Assembly: GCF_037969725.1 (NCBI RefSeq)
Contig: NZ_CP150203.1
Location: forward strand, 4,480,001 to 4,544,000
From: Paenibacillus sp. FSL W8-0426
GTDB taxonomy: Bacteria > Bacillota > Bacilli > Paenibacillales > Paenibacillaceae
Direction: 5' to 3'
Length of the DNA stretch: 64,000 nt
This document shows, one piece after another, positions 57,801-64,000 of the stretch. A program made the position numbers and the translations under genes. The notes under the pieces were generated by a model. It made no database searches. It was not told the DNA's origin and worked only from the letters and a program-made list of their open reading frames with translations. Positions within the stretch are counted from its first letter, which is position 1; each line of letters starts with the position of its first letter.

Positions 57801-57823
57801 AGTATCTCAAGGATACTCTCCAG
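57801..57823 (-). terminator. Intrinsic terminator on the minus strand
   Basis: AGAGTATC-TCAA-GGATACTCT with TTTTTTT on the minus strand. It would end a transcript coming from about 57976 or further right. Confidence 0.75.
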
Positions 57824-57913
57824 TTAGAGTTTCAACTCAATAACATACTCTTATCAAACGGGCACAATTAATGCACCGTCTAGACTCATAAACTTGCGTT
57901 ACCCCTGAAACTA

Positions 57914-57976
57914 CTATAGTTCTTTTTCAATCACTTTTGTACAACTTTTACAATTAGTACACTTGATATTGTTCAA
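57914..57976 (-). CDS. Candidate 20-aa Cys-rich microprotein
   Basis: A TTG at 57976, eight bases after GGAGG, opens a frame of 20 codons with three cysteines in CTNCKSC and a charged tail ending KVIEKEL. A terminator lies 90 bp downstream. The peptide could bind metal, or be the surviving start of a longer zinc-ribbon gene. The rest of 57977-58278 shows only a small GCCGC/GCGGC hairpin. Confidence 0.4.
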   Translation of the reverse strand: MNNIKCTNCKSCTKVIEKEL

Positions 57977-58278
57977 AATGTTCGCCTCCGTTAAAAGTTA
58001 TGTACTAATTGTACCTAACTTCAAGGCTACAAACGAACTCGCTCAGCTTGCTTTCCTTACTACTGATATCATCAGATGTTGTTCTAAGCTCAAAAACTGT
58101 ATATTAGCATAGATCAGCTGCTAATTTCTCGATTATTCAAGTGAAAGAGCAAGAAGAGGAGCGCCCCAGTCATATGCCGCTTTTTGCGGCTGTGCGTTTC
58201 ATTCTCGCCCGTTTTCCACAATACAAATATATCACGTAAAAAGTCTAGCAAACCTCTCAATTAACAGTCAGAAATCAG

Positions 58279-58704
58279 TCAAAAGAGTACAGGCTCAGTC
58301 AACTCTGTTTTCTGTGAAATCGGACGAAAGTCGTCATCCACGTAAAAAAATGATTGAGGAGCCGTAAAGGGAAAATCAAAATCCTTGGGATTTATGGGCT
58401 CATCATACCGCTCGATTTCTCCAATTTTTATAGCATATGCATTTTCTTTATTATTGAAGTACTTCTTAAAGAAATTATGCGTAATTCCTGAGTATCGATT
58501 AGTCATATCCCAAATGCTGTCCGGATCATCGCTTAAAATCTTATCTATGCTGAATTCCCCTACGATTCTTCCTTCAGGCATTGTCGAGTAGATAACAACA
58601 GAATCTACTTTTTGCTTAAAGATAATTTTTCGATATTCATATCGTTTTTCTTCGCTGAATATCTTCTCAACAAACTCAGGTTTAATCGATAATAATACCT
58701 TCAC
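58279..58704 (-). CDS. ASCH/PUA-like domain protein
   Basis: A 141-aa protein made of a single ASCH-type (PUA-like) beta-barrel, a fold binding RNA or modified nucleotides. Family features: MKVLLSIKPEFVEKIFSEEK, split here at Pro, KRYEYRKIIF, VIYSTMPEGRIVGEF. The GTG start at 58704 overlaps the end of the GNAT gene by 23 bases, with GGTGGAG before it. Third gene of a three-gene operon. Possible sensor or regulator of the system. Confidence 0.8.
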   Translation of the reverse strand: MKVLLSIKPEFVEKIFSEEKRYEYRKIIFKQKVDSVVIYSTMPEGRIVGEFSIDKILSDDPDSIWDMTNRYSGITHNFFKKYFNNKENAYAIKIGEIERYDEPINPKDFDFPFTAPQSFFYVDDDFRPISQKTELTEPVLF

Positions 58705-59734
58705 TTACTCCACCTTCTTTAAGAATTTGTTTGAACTGATCATCTGTCAGTTCAAAAAAGGACCAGCGTTGTTCTCGCTCTAAGCCAATTTCATTGATTA
58801 GCTTTTGCCGTATCAATCTTTTGCTAAGAGCAGCATTGTAGGTCATCTTAATAGTATAACAGCGACCTTTAGTATACCAGTCTCTTAAGTCATTTTTATC
58901 AAAGACACTATACGTGCTCGCATAAGAATAGAAACTTTCAAAATTATCAAATTCGTTTTGATGTCTAACTTCTTCCACAACACATATTGAAGTCGCTACC
59001 GCTGTATATTCCGCTGCATAACCAGGAGTCGCTGTTCTATACATTACCACAATATCACCACGAGATGTCCTATTTACAGGCATAGTTGTAACATATATTT
59101 TATGAATACTGTTGGTAAATGAAACATCTTCCAAGATATCAACACTTTCATTATTCAAAATCGAATCAGGGAACATAACAGAATGATATTGAGGGTAGAT
59201 TGCCAATAAAAACTTGTCATTTGAACTTGTTTTAATAAGTGGATAATCTTTGAGAATATCGTCCTGTGTATTTATCATACTTTTTACCATAACTAACTCT
59301 GTCCCATTTTGCGTGTCCTTTTTACCATGATCGCAAAACCCATATTTTCTCATCAACCTTATCAGTCCGCTCGTAGCTTCTTTATCAAATATTGTTACAT
59401 AACAATATTCAGCCTGGTTAACTAGAGCGTAATCGAGTGCCTTTTTTATAAAACGCTCTCCTAACCTTGTTCCATGTGGATTGATTTTAAAAGTGCCAAT
59501 TTTTAAAGCAGAAGAACAGTCTATTGCCGGCTCAATATCCTCAACAGGACCATTCTCTATTTTAAAATACAAAAATCCCTCAATTAATCCGTCCTCATAG
59601 AATAGGTAAGCCTCAGAATCACTCTTTCGGTTAAACCAGTCTTCAAACTCTTGATAGTCTGCCTTGAGTGAATCAAAAAAAGGATCGTCTAAGTTAATGT
59701 CCCTAAAGTGTTCTTTCACCAAGTAATCATTCAT
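58682..59734 (-). CDS. GNAT acetyltransferase fused to a PUA/EVE-like domain
   Basis: A 350-aa two-domain protein. Residues 1-155 are a GNAT N-acetyltransferase: substrate strand YLFYEDGLIEGFLYF, then KIGTFKINPHGTRLGERFIKKA with the acetyl-CoA loop TRLGERF, and the C-terminal RLMRKYGFCDHG. Residues 170-345 look like a PUA/EVE-type nucleic-acid-binding barrel (KIYVTTMPVNRTSRGDIVVMYRT, broken at Asn, ATSICVVEEV). The combination suggests acetylation directed to RNA, a nucleotide or a ribosomal target, but no substrate can be read off. The start follows GGAGGG. Overlaps the ASCH gene. Confidence 0.78.
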   Translation of the reverse strand: MNDYLVKEHFRDINLDDPFFDSLKADYQEFEDWFNRKSDSEAYLFYEDGLIEGFLYFKIENGPVEDIEPAIDCSSALKIGTFKINPHGTRLGERFIKKALDYALVNQAEYCYVTIFDKEATSGLIRLMRKYGFCDHGKKDTQNGTELVMVKSMINTQDDILKDYPLIKTSSNDKFLLAIYPQYHSVMFPDSILNNESVDILEDVSFTNSIHKIYVTTMPVNRTSRGDIVVMYRTATPGYAAEYTAVATSICVVEEVRHQNEFDNFESFYSYASTYSVFDKNDLRDWYTKGRCYTIKMTYNAALSKRLIRQKLINEIGLEREQRWSFFELTDDQFKQILKEGGVSEGIIID

Positions 59735-59751
59735 AAAAACCCTCCTAAGAT

Positions 59752-60279
59752 TTAGATATATTTATTTAAAAAATCATACAACTTGTCTTTATCTTCCCTA
59801 TTCTTATGTATAAGTAATGGGAGCATCAAAGTCTCCGAGAGCTGTCTGGCATATTCAAGTTCTTCCGTCTGAAACTTATCAAGTAAATCGATAGAATAGT
59901 CTCTAGAATCACGTTTTTTGAGTCGCTTTTGAATTTCTTCAGGGTCATCGATCAACACCAGCAAGCACGAAATCTCCATTCGTTCAAATGTATCTTGTGG
60001 TATCCTTTCTACTTTTCCTTCTTTGTTAATAATGCAAAAGTGTCCATCAAGAAGAAACACTAAAATATCAGTTACAAATTTGTTAATAGCCATAATCAAG
60101 GCATCTTGATTCCCTTTAACATCTGTTACGTTCTTCACCGATCTTGCTTCTTCTTCTTTCTGTTTTCGAATCAGATCACTTGCTGAAAAGTGAGGAGTAT
60201 CGAACTCCTTGGAAATTTCCTTACACAAACAAGTTTTTCCAACCCCATGAATCCCCCCAACAAATACTATCTTCTTCAA
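59752..60279 (-). CDS. P-loop NTPase resembling nucleotide kinases
   Basis: A 175-aa protein of the adenylate-kinase-like P-loop group. The Walker A loop is GGIHGVGKT (residues 9-17); FSASDLIRKQK resembles the substrate-binding region of deoxynucleoside and adenylate kinases; VFLLDGHFCI is the Walker B-like strand; DDPEEIQKRLKKRDSRDY looks like the lid. The start is a TTG at 60279, seven bases after GGGAGG; a longer frame to 60378 has no support. First gene of the operon, 17 bp before the GNAT gene. Confidence 0.78.
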   Translation of the reverse strand: MKKIVFVGGIHGVGKTCLCKEISKEFDTPHFSASDLIRKQKEEEARSVKNVTDVKGNQDALIMAINKFVTDILVFLLDGHFCIINKEGKVERIPQDTFERMEISCLLVLIDDPEEIQKRLKKRDSRDYSIDLLDKFQTEELEYARQLSETLMLPLLIHKNREDKDKLYDFLNKYI

Positions 60280-60377
60280 AACTTCGCCTCCCTTTGTAGT
60301 TTTTTGGGTTACATGTAATATTTCAACGCAAGCAAGATTTTCTCCTTCAAATTTCTCCTTTTTTTTCGTTTTCGACA

Positions 60378-60404
60378 AAAACGAGGCAGGCTTCAGCCTA
60401 CCTC
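60378..60404 (-). terminator. Terminator overlapping the end of the ArpU-like gene
   Basis: GAGGTAGGCT and AGCCTGCCTC flank two bases, followed by CGTTTTTG on the minus strand. It separates the ArpU fragment from the kinase operon, which therefore probably has its own promoter. Confidence 0.7.
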
Positions 60405-60767
60405 GATCCCATCAAACTTTTCCAGCCTTAACGCAGTACCCAAGATACTGATTGCCTCATTTTTCTCTCGACGATAAGTACTGTCGCTTATTCCCATTTC
60501 TCCGCAACTGATGTAATCGAACTCGCCTTCATTGTCCAAATAGCTACGTTCAATAACCTCACGTTGTGTAGAAGACAGCTTTTCCATGGCTAAACTTAGC
60601 AAACGGTCCTTTTCCTTCAGCTCAGCTTCCTTATCCACATTATATATAGCGATTTTCTCCGTTTGTTTGCCGATTACATTTGTTGATTGGTGTTTTCTAT
60701 AAATATACGCCTGTATGATCACGGCCCCACTGCGAATGAAACCAATCTGCCGGTACGGCCAGCGCAT
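60393..60767 (-). CDS. ArpU/RinA-like phage late-gene regulator, probably 5'-rearranged
   Basis: The C-terminal 85 residues resemble the ArpU phage regulator family: AMEKLSSTQREVIERSYLD, a helix-turn-helix around GEMGISDSTYRREK, and an end ISILGTALRLE. These sigma-region-4-like proteins control late phage genes. The first 35 residues (MRWPYRQIGFIRSGAVII) do not fit and look like out-of-frame or foreign sequence, so the original N-terminus is lost and the given start is nominal. Part of the phage debris in this island. Confidence 0.55.
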   Translation of the reverse strand: MRWPYRQIGFIRSGAVIIQAYIYRKHQSTNVIGKQTEKIAIYNVDKEAELKEKDRLLSLAMEKLSSTQREVIERSYLDNEGEFDYISCGEMGISDSTYRREKNEAISILGTALRLEKFDGIEVG

Positions 60768-60836
60768 CGGGTATCTTTCTAGTCTTTTTCCTACTATGAC
60801 CCCCCAACTTATAAACTAAGAGAATAGAAGCTAGTT

Positions 60837-61361
60837 TCATCTTACCTTTTGACTGATACACTTCCTATTTGTAGGAAACATGATTGGCTGAGGGGATCCT
60901 ATTAAATATTCACCGAAGGTGAGAACATATGCGTCAGCTCTATCCGGTGACTTGAGACCACGTTTTTTCATGTCTTTTTTGCTCTCAAGCAGTATTTTCC
61001 CCTTGCTCGTCATAGACCATTTTCTTGTGGTCAATTGAGAAATCAACACATCATCGCTTGGCAATTGTAAAACAGCAGGAATGCCATTCATATAATTGCT
61101 CATGTTTTGCTCCAATTGTCCTTTAATGTATGCCCACATTTCTGCTCCTAAATTTTCGTAATGCTCGTCCAAAGAGGATGATCCATTGTTTATAGGGATG
61201 ACTTCATAGGGCAGTCCTTCTTCAGCAATGACTTCATTAAGCCGATCCGTAACACCGCCACCTACGCCAGTATCGTCTATTCTGATTCTTGTGTGGACAA
61301 TTTCCGGATACTGAGGAAGCAATTCTTTTATCAGGTTCAATACCCAGCCAGCAGTAACCAT
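60837..61361 (-). CDS. C-terminal fragment of a phage terminase large subunit
   Basis: A 174-aa open frame corresponding to the nuclease half of a terminase large subunit, the motor that packages phage DNA. Recognisable features are HTRIRIDDTGVGGGVTDRL, with its metal-binding aspartates, then SLDEHYENLGAEMW and KSPDRADAYVLTFGEY. A stop lies eight codons before the nominal ATG and the ATPase half is absent, so it is a remnant. Upstream, 61362-61718 contains a 40-codon open stretch (61534-61409) but no recognisable gene. Confidence 0.72.
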   Translation of the reverse strand: MVTAGWVLNLIKELLPQYPEIVHTRIRIDDTGVGGGVTDRLNEVIAEEGLPYEVIPINNGSSSLDEHYENLGAEMWAYIKGQLEQNMSNYMNGIPAVLQLPSDDVLISQLTTRKWSMTSKGKILLESKKDMKKRGLKSPDRADAYVLTFGEYLIGSPQPIMFPTNRKCISQKVR

Positions 61362-61718
61362 CGTATCTTTATTGATGTGATGATGCTAAACTAATGTTAC
61401 GGGAACAATGCTCACGTACTAGATGTCTCATTACCACCAAAATAAGCAACGCTACGTTTATTAATTTTGTCTTGTGAAGTGAGTCTCTCAAAATAACAGA
61501 TGCCAAACCAACCCCTAGGCAATGAGTGCATCGCCAGGAGCTTTATTTATAATTTCATTTATTTTCCTGCAAAATTTCTACCTACTTCATTTAATAAAAA
61601 TCGTACTGCTCAATCACCAGAAACGTTTACCCGCTCTTAATATCGAAAGCGGTAATCTTCAGTTGTAATATAAGGCGCTCCATTCATTCACATGAAATTC
61701 ATATCGTTTTGCGGCAAG

Positions 61719-62474
61719 CTAGTTCCCCTCTGCTTGTATGAAAACATACGTGTTCTCATCCGATCGCTCTTCTGAAAAACCAAAGTTCAGCCGATCGAAG
61801 CTTTTGGCGTCCTTCACATCTGTAATTTTATGCTCTGCCATATAACGTACCATCTCCCCTCTAGCCATCTTGGCTCGGGTTGCCTTTTCCACAACCTTCC
61901 CCTCTACCAGCTGTCCGAACACGCAGGTGATGAACCGTGCTTCTTCGCTCAGAAAAGGAGTGATGTTTTTACTATACTCTTTGGAAGCCAGATTCAAGAT
62001 AACGTTGCTTTCAGATAGAAGCTGATCCGCCAATTTCCTGCCCCAAAATTGATAGAGGGAGCTGAAACCCGGACCTTGCAGCCTTGCCTGCATCTCCAAC
62101 CGATAAGGAGTTACGCCATCAAAAGGCCGTAACATGCCATAAAAACCGGATAATATGCGTAAATGCTGCTCAAGATACTCCAGCTCCTCATGTTGAAAAA
62201 CACCAGGCGCCATATATTGATACTGAATGCCCTCATAGGCATAAATGGCTGGCGTAAGATTGTCCTTTAAGTTCATATTCCGAATTCGCTCCACATTCAG
62301 TTCGGCGATGGCATCGTTACACTTCCACAACGCTTTGAGTTCGTCATAGGTTAGCTTTTGAAGCAAACGAAGCAGCCGTTCTGACTCGGTCATAAAGTGC
62401 GGCATCTGTTTGCAAGCCATACTGTCATTGTCTATCTTCATCTTTTTTGCAGGTGAAATAATAATTCGTATCAT
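61719..62474 (-). CDS. yaaA: YaaA family (DUF328) peroxide-stress protein
   Basis: A 251-aa cytoplasmic protein of the YaaA family, which in Escherichia coli lowers free iron during peroxide stress and binds DNA. Landmarks are ISPAKKM at the N-terminus, LSGFYGMLRPFDGVTPYRLEM, split at Asp, and FWGRKLAD. Length fits. It lies just outside the phage-like island, with normal base composition, and is monocistronic. Confidence 0.93.
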   Translation of the reverse strand: MIRIIISPAKKMKIDNDSMACKQMPHFMTESERLLRLLQKLTYDELKALWKCNDAIAELNVERIRNMNLKDNLTPAIYAYEGIQYQYMAPGVFQHEELEYLEQHLRILSGFYGMLRPFDGVTPYRLEMQARLQGPGFSSLYQFWGRKLADQLLSESNVILNLASKEYSKNITPFLSEEARFITCVFGQLVEGKVVEKATRAKMARGEMVRYMAEHKITDVKDAKSFDRLNFGFSEERSDENTYVFIQAEGN

Positions 62475-62629
62475 GCTGATCCATCCTTAATCTACCGTTG
62501 TTATTATCGTCATTCATTTTACATGACTGGTTAAGTGAAACCAATGTCAAAGTACATTCATTCGCATCGTGAACCCTTTTATTCATTATGGATTAGGCAT
62601 TAGTTGCACCTATTATTTTCGTTATTCAA

Positions 62630-62690
62630 AAAGAATACCCCGGTACGTGTCTGCATTGAGCAGCACTCGCAACCGGGGTTTATTATTATA
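62630..62690 (-). terminator. Terminator of the SleB-like gene
   Basis: CCCCGGT and ACCGGGG pair across a 33-base partly folded loop; the minus strand continues TATTCTTTTT. Confidence 0.65.
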
Positions 62691-62720
62691 TTCAAGCACT
62701 GCCTACTCTCTCAACCTATC

Positions 62721-63569
62721 TCACCGCGTAAAATCATGCTGCCCGATCGTCAGCAGCGTTGGTCTGCTCTTGCTCCACACGGACGTTGCGATCTTCGGGT
62801 TGTAATAATACAGCGCACCGTTCGTCGGGTCCGAACCGTTCAGTGCGGCGCGGGCGGCACGATACGACGTTTGGCTCGGCTTCTGGTTGAACTGGCCGTC
62901 ATCAATCGCGGTAAACTGCCCTTTCTGGAAAATGACCTTCGAAATGGACGACGGGAACTTGTCCGACTGCACACGGTTGAGCACAACCGCGCCGACAGCC
63001 ACCTGTCCTTCAAACGATTCTCCCCGAGCCTCACCGTGAATCAACTTGGCAAGCTGGCGCAACGTACGACCCTCAGCCTTTATTTTGGCGTTCAGCTTGG
63101 TTAACGTCTTCGGGCCAGCGATGCCGTCCGCGCTCAGACCGACATGGCGCTGGAAATTACGTACTGCGCTCTTAGTCACCGTGCCGTAATATCCGGTCAA
63201 GCCTGCATTAAAATAACCCAGGTCGCTGAGTTGTTCCTGCAGCCGCAGCACCTGATCACTCTGCACGCCCTGCGCCAGTTTCTGGGCTCCCGCCGAAGGT
63301 GCGCCCACCGAGAAGGCCAGGCCTGCTGCCAACAAGCATGTGCCAAGCAGTACAGCCCCCCTCCCCGGGCGTTTGTTGCGTGCTTGGCCGCGCTCCGGCC
63401 GCATGGACTCTTCCAAGCTTGCTGCCTGAAGCGTCACCGATGGATGCTCCAGCACATTCGCAGTGATGTTATGCATGTCGTTTGTGTCTATCGTATTTCG
63501 CGCGTTTTTCAAGTTTTTGAGTTGAATGAGTTTTTTCAGATCTTTCATCGATTTCAGCTTGTTCATCAT
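62721..63569 (-). CDS. SleB-like cell wall / spore cortex hydrolase with peptidoglycan-binding domain
   Basis: A 282-aa protein. An unusual cytoplasmic N-terminal stretch of about 70 residues precedes one hydrophobic segment (AVLLGTCLLAAGLAFSV). Residues 100-165 are a peptidoglycan-binding domain (LRLQEQLSDLGYFNAGLTGYYG, split at Asn). The C-terminal Hydrolase_2 (SleB) domain starts at LAKLIHGEARGE, where the Glu of HGEA is the catalytic residue. SleB-type enzymes are lytic transglycosylases needed for spore germination; a vegetative cell-wall role is also possible. GGAGG lies nine bases before the ATG. Confidence 0.87.
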   Translation of the reverse strand: MMNKLKSMKDLKKLIQLKNLKNARNTIDTNDMHNITANVLEHPSVTLQAASLEESMRPERGQARNKRPGRGAVLLGTCLLAAGLAFSVGAPSAGAQKLAQGVQSDQVLRLQEQLSDLGYFNAGLTGYYGTVTKSAVRNFQRHVGLSADGIAGPKTLTKLNAKIKAEGRTLRQLAKLIHGEARGESFEGQVAVGAVVLNRVQSDKFPSSISKVIFQKGQFTAIDDGQFNQKPSQTSYRAARAALNGSDPTNGALYYYNPKIATSVWSKSRPTLLTIGQHDFTR

Positions 63570-63716
63570 TTCGGATTACCTCCACTTCAATGCATCCGGA
63601 TTGGCTTCATGGATCGTTCATGCCGGTGATCGTTCCACGTTCTATAATCTTAGGCAATGCCGGAAACGAAGTCTATCGGACCGATGGAGCAGAGGCACAC
63701 GCTCTGAAAACACAAC

Positions 63717-63766
63717 GCAAAAAGGCATGAGTCCTTGGTCACGCCAAGCTCACGCCTTTCTTCTAA
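63717..63766. terminator. Terminator hairpin of the partial MFS gene
   Basis: AAAAAGGC.TGAG pairs with CTCA.GCCTTTC across about 20 bases; TTTTT lies on the minus strand. Confidence 0.65.
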
Positions 63767-63846
63767 CATTGCATTAAAACTTGCCCAATCACGTACAACT
63801 TAGGCTGACAGACCTGCACAGGGAATGATTGGTTTTCTTATGCCGT

Positions 63847-64000
63847 CTAATCTTCCAGCTCCTGTCCCTTGGTTTCCCGGCCCAGGAACAATACCGCCGC
63901 GGCTCCGACCAGGATGGTGACGAAGAAAATGGTGAAAATCGTGCTGATCTGCACCTCTCGCTGCACTAGCATGCCGACCATGAACGGGGCGATGACACCG
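63847..64000 (-). CDS. C-terminal end of an MFS sugar transporter (partial)
   Basis: The frame is open to the right edge. Fifty-one codons remain: a loop, one membrane helix (IFTIFFVTILVGAAAVLFL) and the tail GRETKGQELED. The RETKGQ-like ending after the last helix is a hallmark of MFS sugar-porter proteins. Substrate cannot be judged from this part. Confidence 0.78.
   Translation of the reverse strand, partial: GVIAPFMVGMLVQREVQISTIFTIFFVTILVGAAAVLFLGRETKGQELED

Noticed and set aside
61409..61534. Open stretch of about 40 codons upstream of the terminase fragment
   Set aside because: Protein-like in places but no ribosome-binding site or recognisable family; left as unassigned debris.

Overview
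The window looks like chromosomal DNA of a Gram-positive, endospore-forming Bacillota, most likely a Paenibacillus. Evidence: a spore photoproduct lyase, a SleB-type cortex hydrolase, a Bacillus-type MntR and Fnr, a YesM/YesN two-component pair beside a sugar ABC transporter, surface proteins with copper-amine-oxidase-like stalk domains, strong AAGGAGG ribosome-binding sites with frequent TTG/GTG starts, and moderate GC in the core genes. The species assignment is inference. I saw no rRNA, tRNA or CRISPR array.

Layout. 1-8.9 kb: end of an unknown membrane protein, patatin-like lipase, a secreted GHL10-type protein, MntR, spore photoproduct lyase, CcdA, and the zinc importer znuA-znuC-znuB behind a consensus promoter that overlaps a Zur-like operator. 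8.9-15 kb: metG with a T-box leader, yidD, zur and a large secreted PKD/stalk protein. 15-23.5 kb: a six-gene, tightly coupled operon (sugar-binding protein, two permeases, YesM-like kinase, YesN-like regulator, GH3 N-acetylhexosaminidase), probably for amino-sugar uptake and cleavage. 23.7-31.2 kb: an anaerobic fermentation block (pflA, pflB, adhE, fnr). pflB and adhE both carry a TGTGA-N6-TCACA site centred exactly 41.5 bp upstream of the predicted transcription start, and pflB has a second, Rex-like site in its leader. 31.2-42 kb: lipoprotein, a YodB-like HxlR regulator, a ThuA/isomerase/Gfo-Idh sugar cluster with a divergent AraC regulator, another Gfo-Idh protein, a TVP38 membrane protein, MsrAB and an Amj-type lipid II flippase. 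42-51.7 kb: YdaT-like and YitT-like proteins, a TIR-like/GAF protein translationally coupled to a small basic protein, a small gene behind a LexA box, cysK, a DinG-type helicase and catalase. 51.8-55.4 kb: a zeta-like kinase with a small partner, a degraded sigma-K gene, a lipoprotein, and a PL9 pectate lyase behind a cre-like site. 55.5-61.4 kb: an AT-rich accessory island with phage debris (ArpU-like regulator, terminase fragment, Cys-rich protein) and a three-gene P-loop kinase / GNAT-PUA / ASCH operon. 61.7-64 kb: yaaA, a SleB-like hydrolase and the end of an MFS transporter.

The most interesting items are: (1) the TIR-like/GAF gene with its ATGA-coupled 79-aa partner; (2) the kinase/GNAT-PUA/ASCH operon in the phage-derived island; (3) a family of about 190-225 bp imperfect palindromes with TATATAAACCG/CGGTTTATATA ends, present at least five times, at several sites between a gene and its terminator; (4) a frameshifted sigma-K remnant hidden in a stretch without an open gene; (5) an uncharacterised small gene preceded by a near-perfect SOS box. 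All functional statements rest on reading the sequence and on known family features; no database search was possible.
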